From DASZQY01 sp963843565 (lineage in GTDB: Bacteria; Pseudomonadota; Alphaproteobacteria; Rhizobiales; Kaistiaceae), in NCBI GenBank assembly GCA_963843565.1, contig CAWJKY010000003.1, positions 2,418,001 to 2,482,000 on the forward strand: a stretch of 64,000 bases of DNA, given 5' to 3'. A model generated the notes under the pieces. It was given only the letters and a program-made list of their open reading frames with translations, did no database searches and had not been told where the DNA came from. A program made the translations under genes and the position numbers. Shown here in pieces: positions 17,093 to 27,518 of the stretch. The first letter of the stretch is position 1, and every line of letters begins with the position of its first letter.

Positions 17093-20000
17093 ATGCGCAT
17101 TCCGCTGACAACCTATTGTCCTACTCTCATTGGTCGTGACGAGCCGATGGCCGTGCTGGACGCCGTTGCTCAGTCCGCCGCCCGCGGCACGCGCGCAGCT
17201 GCGCTCATCTCAGGTGACGCAGGCATAGGCAAGTCCCGCCTTCTGCGAAATCTTCTCGACACCTCAGACCGCTTTCGCGTCCTTAAGGGGCGCTCTTTCG
17301 AAAACGACCGGTTTGTGACGTTGGCGCCTGTCTTTGACACGCTGGGTAGTGTCGGAACCGTACGGGGTGACCTTGTCCATGCAGCACCGTGGCGAGACGG
17401 GAGATTGGACCCCACCCAAGACCTGGCGCCGTTCGACACGGGTTCCGAAGGACGCGAGCGCCGGAGAAAGTTCGAACGTCTGGCTGATCTCCTGGAGCGC
17501 CATGCCCACGACATGTCTGGCGAAACATCTCAAGCAACATCGGAAATTCCGACGTTGCTAGCGATCGAGGACATCCACTGGGCCGACGAATCCACGCTCG
17601 ATTTTCTGCTGTTCCTGCTTCGCCACAGGCGACTCCCCGATTTGATGGTCCTTACCTTTCGGGAGAACGAAGGAAGCCCCGCGCTGCTTGCCTTTCTGGC
17701 CGCGCTGAACCGCATGCGCGTCTCAACCGAGATCAAGCTTCCCTGTCTCGACCTGGAGGCGGTCTCGGCAATGCTTGCATCGATTTTCGAACTGCCCCGG
17801 CCGCCCCGCAGGGAGTTTGCCCGGGCGATCGCACGCCTTACAGACGGAAACCCACTCTTCGTCGAGGAGACTTTGAGCGCGCTGGTGCAGTCCGGGCAGC
17901 TCTCCAGGGAAGGGGTCCTGCGCGAGAAGCCCTGGCTGGTGCGGCTGGAAATCCCGCGCTCCGTCCAGCTTGCAGTCGCGCAGCGCCTTCCCTCGCTCGA
18001 CCCCGACGCGCGCAGCGTGCTCGAGATCGCCTCCGTCATCGGTCAACGATTCGATTTTGGCATGTTGGCCTCGTTGACTGGCCAAGACTTCGAAAGATTG
18101 CTGGGTTTGATGCGGACCCTGGTCGACGCGCAACTCGTGGTCGAGGAGTCCGTCGATGTGTTTGCCTTCCGCCATTCTCTGACGCGGCAGGCGATCTATC
18201 GAGGACTGCTGGCACGTGAGAGGTTGGCTATCCACGGACAAATCGCGGATGCGCTGGCCGCGTCGGCGTCGTCCAATCCGGACACCCACGTGGCGGAAAC
18301 GGCCTTTCACTATTGTTGCAGCGAAGAATGGGAGAAAGCCGCGCACTGGGCAGAGCGCGCGGCAAAGGCAGCAGAGGCCGCAAATGCCCCGGAGGCCGCC
18401 GCCGAGCATTTCTCGCGCGCCATATTGGCGCTGGAGAAGCTCGGTCGGACGGCCCCGCCTCGCCTCTTCCGTGGAAGGGCTCACGCTCTGGAATGGCTTG
18501 GTCAATTCCGCGAGGCGCGCGCCGATGTCGAACGGCTCCTGGCGACGGCGAGGGCCGACCGCGACGCGGCCGGTGCGTGGCAGTGTCTGCTGCACCTGGC
18601 CAAGCTCTCGCGCGAGGACGACATCGCATCAATCGAGGGCATGCTGGATGAAGCCCTTGCGATGGCGCGGCAGCTGAACGACGGCGCGAAGATCGGCTAC
18701 ACGCTCGCCCTGAGGGGTTTCGGAATGATGATGAGCGATCGGCCGCATGAGGCCTGCGCCGTGATGGAAGAAGCGTTGCGAATCTTCGGCGATTTGGGAG
18801 ACCATGCCGGCCAGGCCGCGGTGCTCGACAGCCTCGGCTGGAGCTACTACATCTCTGCAGACCTTCCTTCCAGCAACAATTGTTTTGCTTCTGCCGCGCC
18901 TTTGTTGCGCGAGGTGGAGAACCTGGAGGGCTTGGCGAACAGTCTCGCCGGCGCCGCCACTCGCGGGGCAGACTATTTTCAGACACCTTCTCCGTGGCCG
19001 GAAGCGGAACTTGAGAAGGTGATCCCCGCCGTCAACAACGCTGTCGCCATCTCGCGGAACAGCAATTGGCGCTCCGGCGAGTGTCGGTCACTCATCTGGG
19101 GAGGTCTGTCGCTCGGTGTTTTCGGAGAGTACGGTCTCGCGTTCGAGTGGGCTGAGCGCGGATTGCAGATTGCCCGTGAGGACGATCAATTGCGCTACGA
19201 GGCCACAGCCGAGATGCTGTTCGGCGCGCTCTGGCTCGATATGTTTGAGCCGAACAACGCGCGAGAGCATCTCGATAGGGCAATGTCGATTGCCCGGTCG
19301 ATCGGTTCACCCACTGTGGTGATGGTGACAACCGCTCTGCTCGCCAGAGCACTCGGGGAGCAGGGTGAAGCCGGACGCGCGGCGGCAATGCTTGAACGCG
19401 CACTTGACCCCACACAGATCCCCAATTCTCTCGCCCATCGACTGATCGCCGCGTCCTTGGCCGAGGTTCAAATCCGCCTCAACCGCTTGCCCGAAGCGCT
19501 TTCCATGATCGACCGCCTCTTCGCCTCGGCCCCCGGAGGTCACCCGCCGGATGTCATCCCCCATCTGACATGGCTCAAGGCGGAAGCACTTGCGCGCGCT
19601 GGCGAGTTTGAGGACGCCCTGAAGAGTTCGCTGAGGGCCGCGGGTTTCGCGCAAAAATGGGGCTTGCGCCCGCTGGAGTGGCGCGCTCGCATCGGCGCCG
19701 GCCGGGTGCTCCAGGCACGGCGCAAATCGGGCGAAGCCGCGGCGCAGCTGGGCGAAGCGGATGGGCTCTTGCGCTCCATGGCTGGCACAATTCCCGACGA
19801 AGCGATCCGATTGCGATTTCTATCCTCTGGGCGCAGTCGCCATCCGGGAACCGGCGCCGTTGGTAAGGGCGATGCCCCCTTCGGACTCACGCCGCGTGAA
19901 CTTGAGGTGGCTCATCACCTCGGCGGCGGGCTTGCCAACCGCGCGATAGCCCGCCGCCTCGGCGTCAGCCAACGCACCGTCGAAAAACACGTCGAGAATG

Positions 20001-20101
20001 TACTATCCAAGATGATGGTCAGGTCGCGTGTTCAGGCTGCGATTATTGCAGCCGACTGGCCACCACCAGACAAAGCCCCGGCCACGGGTCGCCGCGGATA
20101 G
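17093..20101 (+). CDS. LuxR-family regulator with AAA/STAND ATPase and TPR region
   Basis: 1002 residues from the chosen ATG at 17093 (MRIPLTTYCPTLIGRDE); an upstream ATG at 17036 adds 19 residues that do not look conserved. An AAA_16-type ATPase follows, with Walker A ISGDAGIGKSR (about residues 40-49) and Walker B LLAIEDIHWAD. A long helical, TPR-like region spans about residues 390-880, and a C-terminal LuxR HTH (LTPRELEVAHHLGGGLANRA, RTVEKHVENVLSKM) ends the protein. This is the MalT/LAL architecture: ligand binding and ATP-driven assembly precede promoter binding. The target may be the neighbouring SnoaL-like gene, but no operator was recognised. Confidence 0.9.
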   Translation: MRIPLTTYCPTLIGRDEPMAVLDAVAQSAARGTRAAALISGDAGIGKSRLLRNLLDTSDRFRVLKGRSFENDRFVTLAPVFDTLGSVGTVRGDLVHAAPWRDGRLDPTQDLAPFDTGSEGRERRRKFERLADLLERHAHDMSGETSQATSEIPTLLAIEDIHWADESTLDFLLFLLRHRRLPDLMVLTFRENEGSPALLAFLAALNRMRVSTEIKLPCLDLEAVSAMLASIFELPRPPRREFARAIARLTDGNPLFVEETLSALVQSGQLSREGVLREKPWLVRLEIPRSVQLAVAQRLPSLDPDARSVLEIASVIGQRFDFGMLASLTGQDFERLLGLMRTLVDAQLVVEESVDVFAFRHSLTRQAIYRGLLARERLAIHGQIADALAASASSNPDTHVAETAFHYCCSEEWEKAAHWAERAAKAAEAANAPEAAAEHFSRAILALEKLGRTAPPRLFRGRAHALEWLGQFREARADVERLLATARADRDAAGAWQCLLHLAKLSREDDIASIEGMLDEALAMARQLNDGAKIGYTLALRGFGMMMSDRPHEACAVMEEALRIFGDLGDHAGQAAVLDSLGWSYYISADLPSSNNCFASAAPLLREVENLEGLANSLAGAATRGADYFQTPSPWPEAELEKVIPAVNNAVAISRNSNWRSGECRSLIWGGLSLGVFGEYGLAFEWAERGLQIAREDDQLRYEATAEMLFGALWLDMFEPNNAREHLDRAMSIARSIGSPTVVMVTTALLARALGEQGEAGRAAAMLERALDPTQIPNSLAHRLIAASLAEVQIRLNRLPEALSMIDRLFASAPGGHPPDVIPHLTWLKAEALARAGEFEDALKSSLRAAGFAQKWGLRPLEWRARIGAGRVLQARRKSGEAAAQLGEADGLLRSMAGTIPDEAIRLRFLSSGRSRHPGTGAVGKGDAPFGLTPRELEVAHHLGGGLANRAIARRLGVSQRTVEKHVENVLSKMMVRSRVQAAIIAADWPPPDKAPATGRRG

Positions 20102-20154
20102 TGCTCAGCTGCACGGGGCCGCACCACTTGGCGGTGCCGTGATGGTGGCCCGAG

Positions 20155-20580
20155 TCACGCCAGACCAATTTGGCGCATCCACGACGAAACGTCCTGATAG
20201 TTCACGAGCCGCTTGATGGAGCCGTTCTCCATGTCGAGCACCTCGCAGAAGCGGGCGCCCGCCACCCGCTTGTGTGTCGGCGGAATTTCTCCTGCCGGCG
20301 TGCCAAGCGGGCCCTCGTGTGATCCCGTCCACGAACACTCGCTAATCACATGTCGATCCGTTGCCACCTGCTTGTCTACCGAAATGGTGAGATCCGGAAA
20401 GGCCGTCTTGAAGCCCGCCATAAATTGCATGAAGCCCGAGCGGTTCTCAAACACCATGCCGAACGGCACGACATCCACCTGAATGTCGGTCGTCCCAAGG
20501 TTGCTTGCTGCTTCGAGATTCCCCTCGTTGAATAGTCTGTAGAGTTGGCGGGCAACCCGAGCATTATCCTTTTCGGTCAT
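20155..20580 (-). CDS. SnoaL-like/ester-cyclase family protein
   Basis: 141 residues from MTEKDNARVARQLYRLFNEG. The ATG at 20580 is chosen because GGAGGAGCAG ends directly before it; a longer open frame upstream has no such site. It has the NTF2-like cone fold pattern of SnoaL/ester cyclase proteins: an N-terminal helix, VVPFGMVFENRSGFMQFM, FPDLTISVDKQVA, and a C-terminal sheet ending VNYQDVSSWMRQIGL. Substrate unknown. It converges with the LuxR-type regulator. Confidence 0.8.
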   Translation of the reverse strand: MTEKDNARVARQLYRLFNEGNLEAASNLGTTDIQVDVVPFGMVFENRSGFMQFMAGFKTAFPDLTISVDKQVATDRHVISECSWTGSHEGPLGTPAGEIPPTHKRVAGARFCEVLDMENGSIKRLVNYQDVSSWMRQIGLA

Positions 20581-21081
20581 CTGCTCCTCCGTTTGGTACC
20601 GTTCGCAAGAGCGGACCATCCTTTGGCTGCAGAGGCGACCGTGGAACCACGTAGGCGCAATACGTAGATTGAACGAAGATGCCGGGTGCAAGCGCTTGCC
20701 TGGCGGGTGAGGCTTCCTCGCTACGATGAAGCCGCGGCGACTGGAAATTCCGAGTCTCGCGGGTAGCGTCACGTGTGGGTAACGCGAAACCGCGCCGAGA
20801 TTCCTCAGCGACCCCGACTTGACTGGCGGAGGGAGAGAACCCCGGTTCCAACATTCTCCGCGAAACCCATCGCACTTAAGCGAAGGATTTTGGATCGATG
20901 TCGCGACGACCGCCGCCTACGGCTTCCATCTTGGCCGGTCGTTTGATGTCGATCCGGCTCGGCCTGGAGGAAACTTCGACAGGCGCTACCCGCGCGGCGG
21001 TTGTGCCCAACAACGCGGCCTAACCCAGTTGCGGCATCGCGAGCCCAACGGCGCGATCGCCTTTCCCGCTGAGTATTCGTT
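20581..21081. other. Noncoding region with dispersed repeat
   Basis: Contains the second copy of the 42-bp repeat (20824-20865) and no convincing gene. Open frames on both strands here are short and show no family motif. Confidence 0.4.
20824..20865 (+). repeat. 42-bp direct repeat, right copy
   Basis: Partner of 16742-16783, 40 of 42 positions identical, same orientation. Together they bracket about 4.1 kb. Confidence 0.8.
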
Positions 21082-23292
21082 TCAAGCCGCTGTCTTGCCG
21101 AACGTTGCTGTTGGCTCGAGAATCCTGCCTCGAAGCAGCAGCGGCAAGATGTCTTCTGGAGCGAGCGGCTTGGCAAAATAGAAGCCCTGCACCTGGGTGC
21201 ACCCCCAGGCTTTCAGCAATTCGAACTGCTCACGGGTCTCGACGCCCTCTGCAATGGCCACCATGCCCAATTCCCGCGTAAGTGCGATTGTCGCTCTGAC
21301 GATGGCCGCACTGCCGGGGTCGAAAGCAATCTGTCGGACGAAATCCTGCGCGATCTTTACCCGATCAGCTGGGTATCGCCGCAAATAGTCGAGCGAAGAG
21401 TATCCTGTGCCAAAGTCGTCAATTGCAAGCCTGACGCCCCTTTTGCGCAGACGCGCAAGAACCTCGTTGTGGTCGTGCGACGCCTCCATGAGGACGGTTT
21501 CTGTCAGTTCGAGCTCAAGCAGGTGTGGAGGCAGCCCCGACAGCTCGAGGACGAGGGCGACATCATTTTCTAGTTCAATCGGCCTCTTGAACTGCGCGCC
21601 GGAGACGTTGACCGAGATCACAACCGGCTCGATGTCTGCGTCGAGCCAATCTCTGCCCTGCCCGCAGGCTTCACGCTTTACCCAGCGATCGAGCGCCACG
21701 CTGAGACCAGCCGTTTCGGCAACCTGAATGAATTCGCCAGGCGACAAGACGCCACGACGGGGGTGGTTCCATCGCACCAAAGCTTCGACGCCGATGATGC
21801 GTCCCGTCTGAGCTTCGACCTGAGGCTGGTAGTGCAGGAAGAGTTGCCCGGAAGCGATCGCTTCGCGAAGTTCGGCACTCATTCTCACCCGGGTCCGGAC
21901 CTCCGCGTCCATCGCGTTGGTGAAAAACCTATACTCGGCCCCCCCATCGGCTTTTGCCCGATACAAAGCTACATCAGCGTGCGCGAGGAGCGTCTCCGGA
22001 TTGGGGTCGCCGGGTTCATACACGGCAATGCCAATGCTGATGCCGCTTTGGATGTCGTTCCCCTGGATTGAAAACGAGTCGCCAATGGCCGCTACGAACT
22101 TGTCCGCAATATTTGCGGCGTCGGCTGGTTTGCCGACGGCGGTTGCGATCACTGCAAATTCATCCCCGCCGAAGCGGGCAACCAGATCGGTCTCACGTGC
22201 GCTGGACCGCAGCCGATCGGCGACCGCGCAAAGAAGGTCGTCACCCGTTGGATGCCCCAGCGTGTCGTTGACGTCTTTGAAATGATCGAGATCGAGGAAG
22301 AGCACGGCGAAGGTTTTTCCGCCTCTCTCAGCCCAAGCGATTTCTTGTTGCACCCGCTCCATGAACACCCGTCGGTTTGCCAGTCCCGTCAGCCCGTCGT
22401 GGCGCGAGGTGTGGCGAAGTTCGGCCTCGGCTTGCTTCTGGGCGGTGATGTCGCGGAAGAACCAGACGCGCCCTAAATGCTTTCTTGCCGCGTCGTACAG
22501 AGACGCGGAATAGCGATGGAAGACGCGACCGTCCTTGAAATCAATGTCCTCGTCGCCGATTTCTTCCGGGTGGTCGTAGAGACGGATGACCCTGTCGTAG
22601 AACCCTTGTGGGTCTTTCAGTTGCAGCGTACCGGCCCTCAAGACAACGTCGTCAGACCCTTCCGCGACGACGCTCTGCGGGATTCTCCACATCTCTCCAA
22701 ATCGGTGATTGAAGAGAACGATCCGTCGGTTCTGATCAGCAACTAGGATTCCGTCCGGAGAACCTTCGAGCTGAGCAGTGAAAAGCGCATTGGCAAACTG
22801 CAGCCTCTCTTGGATCTTCTTTCGCTCGGTGACATCCACAACCACGCCGACGATCGCGCTCTTGCCGTGAAATGTAGAAAGCGACCCTTGGGCTATAACA
22901 TCGATCGCAGCGCCTTGTTTCTGCAAGATGGTGGCGGCGATCTCGACCGTCGCGACTTTGCCTGAGAGCAATCCTGACATCGCTTCCCTCACCGCCGCCC
23001 TGTCAGCGTCGGAGATGAAATCAATCAGCGGTTTGCCGATGAAGTCTGTCGCGATCTCATACCCGATCACCTGCGCGAAACGTGGATTGACGTAGGCAAG
23101 TCTCCCGGCCCCATCGGCGATGAAGACGCCGACGAGACTCTGCTCGAGGAGACCGTGGATCGTGCCCTCATTCTCCCAGTCTTCTTCGTCCGTCCGCTTG
23201 CGCTCTGCGATATCGATGGATGCCCCTGCGGCGGCAACGGGTCGGCCAGTCTTCGATCGAATCGACGTTGCTTGTTTCGTGCGCGTGGTCAT
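21082..23292 (-). CDS. PAS-PAS-GGDEF-EAL cyclic-di-GMP protein
   Basis: 736 residues, cytoplasmic, no membrane helix. Two PAS domains occupy about 45-160 and 165-290. The GGDEF domain has the intact signature at 375-379 and an RETD inhibitory I-site five residues before it. The EAL domain has EAL at 503-505, NVS, ELTET and DDFGTGYSSLDYL. The usual KID motif reads KIA (VKIAQDFV), an unusual loss of the aspartate, while the lysine is kept. The first ~35 residues (ASIDIAERKRTDEE) look like the end of another PAC domain, so an upstream PAS may have been lost or the start lies elsewhere. Confidence 0.92.
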   Translation of the reverse strand: MTTRTKQATSIRSKTGRPVAAAGASIDIAERKRTDEEDWENEGTIHGLLEQSLVGVFIADGAGRLAYVNPRFAQVIGYEIATDFIGKPLIDFISDADRAAVREAMSGLLSGKVATVEIAATILQKQGAAIDVIAQGSLSTFHGKSAIVGVVVDVTERKKIQERLQFANALFTAQLEGSPDGILVADQNRRIVLFNHRFGEMWRIPQSVVAEGSDDVVLRAGTLQLKDPQGFYDRVIRLYDHPEEIGDEDIDFKDGRVFHRYSASLYDAARKHLGRVWFFRDITAQKQAEAELRHTSRHDGLTGLANRRVFMERVQQEIAWAERGGKTFAVLFLDLDHFKDVNDTLGHPTGDDLLCAVADRLRSSARETDLVARFGGDEFAVIATAVGKPADAANIADKFVAAIGDSFSIQGNDIQSGISIGIAVYEPGDPNPETLLAHADVALYRAKADGGAEYRFFTNAMDAEVRTRVRMSAELREAIASGQLFLHYQPQVEAQTGRIIGVEALVRWNHPRRGVLSPGEFIQVAETAGLSVALDRWVKREACGQGRDWLDADIEPVVISVNVSGAQFKRPIELENDVALVLELSGLPPHLLELELTETVLMEASHDHNEVLARLRKRGVRLAIDDFGTGYSSLDYLRRYPADRVKIAQDFVRQIAFDPGSAAIVRATIALTRELGMVAIAEGVETREQFELLKAWGCTQVQGFYFAKPLAPEDILPLLLRGRILEPTATFGKTAA

Positions 23293-23546
23293 CTTCCGGC
23301 GCTCGCAGAGTGTGCCCCTGGCTCCTGGAGGTGGACGGTCTTCTTCTGACTATCGGCGTTCGCGCTTAAGGAGTTGCAACGAATTGGAGGACAATCCTCT
23401 CAATGAAATTGGGGAAGGCCAAGACGGCCCGGCAGGTTGCACCAATGTCAGGAAATGGCGTTCAGCCCAAGTCGGGAAGAGGTGGCCCCGGTTTGTGAAA
23501 CCGGCGGCTAAGGTGCATTCGCCGATGGAGCGATCCTGCGGCGAAA

Positions 23547-25793
23547 TCATCGGGCGGTCGCGCTTCTTCGATTTCCTCCCGAGCGCAGCCGTTTGCCTTC
23601 AAGTGGAGCCTTGCCGGCTTTGCGACCGGCCATCGTCAGGTAACTGACAAGATCGTCCGCCGGCAGTGGCCGGCAGAAGAGGAAGCCCTGGCCTTCCTCG
23701 CACCCCAATTCGCGCAGGACGCCGAGCTGGGCTTCCGTCTCGATGCCCTCGGCAATGACGGTCTGGCCGAGAGCCTTGCCCAAGCCAATGATCGCCGCGA
23801 TCAGGGTCCGATCTCCGACTTTGGTGGACAGATCCTTCGCGAACGAGGCGTCGATCTTCAGCGTGCTGATCGGGAAGCGTTTGAGGTAACTCAGATTCGA
23901 GAAACCGGTTCCAAAGTCATCGAGCGCCAGCCGCACGCCGAGCTGCTCGAGGGACCGGAGCGCCTCTTCGGTGGATTCGGTGTCCCGCATGAGCACCGTC
24001 TCGGTGAGTTCGAGCTCGAGCATCCCGCGACCTATGCTGTGTTCGGTCAGGAAGCCCTTGAGCCGATCGACAAAGCCGATGCTCCGGAATTCAATTGGCG
24101 ACACATTGACCGCAATCGACGGAAGGAGGAGCCCGGCCTTTCGCCATTCGGCCGCCTGTCGGCACGCCTCGCCCAACACCCACCGTCCGATTGGCACGAT
24201 CAACCCGCTGTCCTCTGCGATTGGCACAAATTCCGCCGGCGGCACCAATCCGCGGTCAGGATGGTTCCAGCGAATGAGTGCCTCAATGCCGACGACCTTG
24301 CCCGTCGCAAGCTCTACCTGCGGCTGGTATTGCAGACAGAACTCCTTCTTCTCAATCGCCTCCAGGAGTCGGCCTTCGACGGACTGCCGCTCGACCTCGC
24401 GCACCCTCATGTTGGGGAGGAAGGCTCGATAGGCATTGCGGCCGCTTTGCTTGGCCTCGTAGAGCGCCATGTCGGCCGCTTTCAGAAGGGTCTCGGCGTT
24501 GCGGCCGTCCTCGGGGAAGATGGCCGAACCAATGCTCACAGTGACGTGAAGGTCTTGTTGGCCGATGTGGTGCGGCCTCGCGAGGGCCGCGACGATCTTT
24601 CTTGCGCAGATCGCGGCGTCCTCGGTCTTTTCCAATTCGGATAGGAGAATGACGAACTCGTCGCCACCCTGACGACTGACCGTGTCCGAGTTGCGCACCG
24701 CCGACACAAGGCGCTTGGCTATGGACTGCAGGACAAGATCGCCAACCGCGTGACCGAGATTGTCGTTGATCTCCTTGAAGTCGTCGCAGTCGAGGAACAA
24801 GAGCCCCACTTGCCGTTGATGGCGCCGGGCGGCGGCAATCGCCTGATCCAGCCGATCGTTGAACAAGACCCGGTTCGGGAGATCGGTGAGAAAGTCGTAT
24901 TGCGCCAGATGGGACATCTTCAGCACCATCGCACGCGCTTCATCGACGTCGTGGAAAACGACGACCGCGCCCGTCACCTTGCCGTCATGATCGTGGATGG
25001 GCGCGACGGAGTCCTCGATCACCGATTCGAGCCCGTCCCTTCGGATAAGGAGGCTGTCGGCCTTGAGCCCCATTGGCATGTCGTGGCTGATGGCAAGCTG
25101 CAGGGGATCGCGACCCGGTTCGCGGGTCTTGCTGTCGATGATGTGGAAGATCTCGACCGCCGGGCGACCCGTGGCCTCTTCGCGCGCCCAACCTGTCATC
25201 CTTTCCGCCACAAGGTTGAGATAGGTCACTCGCCCGGCGTTGTCGGTGCACAGGACCGCGTCGCCGATCGAATTCAGGGTAACTTCGGCGCGTTCCTTTT
25301 CGGCGAACAGAGTCTGCTCAGTTGCGTCGGCGCGGGTCTGCTCTGCGGCGGCGTCCCTCTCCAGCGTTTTCTGGCGCACCAGGTCGCGCAAGGTGCGCGA
25401 GAGCGGCCGGACTTCGAGAAAGCCCTTGAGCAGATAGTCGCTGACGCCCCTCTTGAGCGTCGCTTTCGCCGCCCGCTCATCGTCCGGGCTGGCTATCAAT
25501 ACGATGGGCGCGTCGGGCGCAGCTGCCTGAACGACCTTGAGCGTGTCGGGCCCGCGGCTGTCGAGCAGAGTGAAGTCGAGGAGGATGGCGTCGAAGCTCT
25601 TCTTCGCCAGGCTCGTCAGTGCCGAAGCGAGAGTATTTTCCCACTCGACCTGCGGCGAAACGTTCGCTTCTTGCGACAAACAGCGCCGGACGCTCTCAGC
25701 ATCCGCCTGATCGGGACCGACGCAAAGAAACGCCCGTCCTCGAAGTGCATGGCTTCGACCATCCACTAATACCGCCTCGGGTGCGCGAATCAT
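23547..25793 (-). CDS. REC-PAS-GGDEF-EAL cyclic-di-GMP response regulator
   Basis: 748 residues. Residues ~20-135 form a CheY-like receiver (phospho-acceptor probably D73 in ILLDFTLLDSRG; no DD pair is obvious at the start, so it may be degenerate). A PAS domain spans about 165-290. GGDEF is intact at 376-380 with an RNSD I-site at 367-370. EAL is at 504-506, with ELTETVLM, DDFGTGFSNLSYL and KIDASF all present, so both synthase and phosphodiesterase activity are possible. It is transcribed in the same direction as the next GGDEF-EAL gene, 254 bases away. Confidence 0.92.
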   Translation of the reverse strand: MIRAPEAVLVDGRSHALRGRAFLCVGPDQADAESVRRCLSQEANVSPQVEWENTLASALTSLAKKSFDAILLDFTLLDSRGPDTLKVVQAAAPDAPIVLIASPDDERAAKATLKRGVSDYLLKGFLEVRPLSRTLRDLVRQKTLERDAAAEQTRADATEQTLFAEKERAEVTLNSIGDAVLCTDNAGRVTYLNLVAERMTGWAREEATGRPAVEIFHIIDSKTREPGRDPLQLAISHDMPMGLKADSLLIRRDGLESVIEDSVAPIHDHDGKVTGAVVVFHDVDEARAMVLKMSHLAQYDFLTDLPNRVLFNDRLDQAIAAARRHQRQVGLLFLDCDDFKEINDNLGHAVGDLVLQSIAKRLVSAVRNSDTVSRQGGDEFVILLSELEKTEDAAICARKIVAALARPHHIGQQDLHVTVSIGSAIFPEDGRNAETLLKAADMALYEAKQSGRNAYRAFLPNMRVREVERQSVEGRLLEAIEKKEFCLQYQPQVELATGKVVGIEALIRWNHPDRGLVPPAEFVPIAEDSGLIVPIGRWVLGEACRQAAEWRKAGLLLPSIAVNVSPIEFRSIGFVDRLKGFLTEHSIGRGMLELELTETVLMRDTESTEEALRSLEQLGVRLALDDFGTGFSNLSYLKRFPISTLKIDASFAKDLSTKVGDRTLIAAIIGLGKALGQTVIAEGIETEAQLGVLRELGCEEGQGFLFCRPLPADDLVSYLTMAGRKAGKAPLEGKRLRSGGNRRSATAR

Positions 25794-26046
25794 CTTCGTG
25801 CCTCACAACCCAAGAGGTAGTCATTGGCCGAACTTCAGATCGTTCCAAATTGAACAATGTTTCCTGAATTTGCCTCTCGTGGTGAAGTATTTGTTTCGAA
25901 AATGACCCTGGCGGCGATGGTCTCAGCCACAGGGTTGTCGACGATCTCAGCCGGGGTCACGGCCGAGCCCGGGGGACATCGTTCGCCAGGGATTGCCTCA
26001 ACAATCGGTTGCAAGTAATGTCAGACAAATGCTCGCCATCGGGGCA

Positions 26047-26733
26047 ATGGAGATGGCAAAGAAACCAAAGCCACAACCGACTTTCGACGTCTTGGGCTTT
26101 CTCACGCAAAGGGGACCCCCAGGGGCGATAACGAAATATCCGAAGAACAAGACCCTCTACGCGCAGGGAGACTTGGCCGATTCTGTTTTCTACATCCACA
26201 CAGGCAAGGTCAGAGTCAGCGTCATATCCCAGCATGGAAAGGAGGCAGTGGTCGCAATCCGCGGGCCCGACGAATTCTGTGGCGAGCAAGCCATTACCGG
26301 GGCGCCGCTGCGTTTGTCTTCGGCCGTCGCAATGACACCATGCGACGTTGTTCGCCTGGATACGGTGACCATGGCGCGCCTCCTGCGTTTTGAGCCGGAG
26401 TTTGCCGACTACTTTCTTTTCCATCTCTTGAGTCGGACCGCCCGTGTTGAATCGGACTTGGTCGCCCAGTTATTTAGTTCCGGCGAGATGCGGCTGGCTC
26501 GGGTTCTTCTGCTGCTCGCCAACTACGGCAATGACCTCGGTCCGGAACCAATCCCCGTAAAGGTGAACCACGAACTGCTCGCCAGCATGATCGGAACGAC
26601 CCGCTCTCGGGTGACCGTATTCATGAACAAGTTTCGCAAGCTCGGCCTGATCGACTACAACGGCGAGCTAAAAGTGCAAAAAGGTCTGCTGAACTACGTC
26701 CTGCACCACGAGGGTGCATTCAGGCGAAAATAG
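26047..26733 (+). CDS. Crp/Fnr-family transcriptional regulator
   Basis: A cyclic-nucleotide-binding-type beta-barrel (LYAQGDLADSVFYIHTGKVR, DEFCGEQAI) is followed by a long dimer helix and a winged HTH_Crp domain (VNHELLASMIGTTRSRVTVF). No Fnr-type N-terminal cysteine cluster is seen. Start codons at 25993 (TTG), 26029, 26047 and 26053 are all possible, and none has a clear ribosome site. It lies 785 bases upstream of the DUF389-ATPase operon in the same direction and divergent from the GGDEF-EAL gene, so it could control either. Confidence 0.88.
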   Translation: MEMAKKPKPQPTFDVLGFLTQRGPPGAITKYPKNKTLYAQGDLADSVFYIHTGKVRVSVISQHGKEAVVAIRGPDEFCGEQAITGAPLRLSSAVAMTPCDVVRLDTVTMARLLRFEPEFADYFLFHLLSRTARVESDLVAQLFSSGEMRLARVLLLLANYGNDLGPEPIPVKVNHELLASMIGTTRSRVTVFMNKFRKLGLIDYNGELKVQKGLLNYVLHHEGAFRRK

Positions 26734-27518
26734 AACGCCGGATCTTGTGCGGCATCATTGATTGGCGTCGGCCGGCGTGTTGCCACCGGCTATGAGAACC
26801 CATCGCCATCGCCATTCGATTCAATGACGCCAAGGATGCGGCTGAAAGAGTACCGCACCCGGGAGCGGACTCCGCCGTCCGAACTGGGGACGATGCGGGA
26901 GCGTTGTGGACCTCACACATGCGAGCGGCGGGGCGTTCAATTCTGCACAGCGACCGAAATAGAGGGCCACTAGCATGACGCCGGGGGAGGGCTATGGAGG
27001 CTTCGGCGCTCGGTGCTTGAACGCCCGGTCGCTTTAGGTGGTGCGGCCGTCCCCAGTCGTCCGATTCGCATCAGCTCAACGCGACATGCGGCTTGGCCGA
27101 TGACGCCTACCGACTCTGTGCTTACGACTTGTGCTCGACGCAGAGGAAGAGGCTTCTTCCCGCGCCGCCAACGCGAGAACGCCCAAGGTGATCGACGATG
27201 ATTCGTGCTCGACTTAAATCGAGGGACGGCGGCCTGCCGTTTCCTACGGTCGTGGCGGCAACTTGCAGCGGCATCAGGTGGTTCCCGCTGAAAGAGATCA
27301 GACGGACGAGCCATGACCACCACGAAGCGGCGGCGAGTTTCGCCTCGGCACCGGGCATGCGGCAGGAATTCGGTCGCCTCGAGGAGGCTGTCGCAGCGAG
27401 GTCGGAACAGACGTGGAAGCTGGCGGCGCGAAGATTGATATCCGTCTGTGAGAATTTGCATTGATCTTCGTCGTCCAGAAGGCGGCACTCGACGGAGCTA
27501 AATGGGACCCCCATTACG
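26734..27518. other. Upstream region of the N-ATPase operon
   Basis: 785 bases with no convincing gene. A possible 88-codon frame at 27198-27464 ends in a helical segment (APGMRQEFGRLEEAVA) but shows no recognised domain. The region should carry the operon promoter; no sigma-70 or Crp-type TGTGA-N6-TCACA site was recognised. Confidence 0.35.

Noticed and set aside
24750..25769. 339-codon plus-strand frame over the REC-GGDEF-EAL gene
   Set aside because: Shadow frame; the minus-strand protein has clear GGDEF and EAL motifs.
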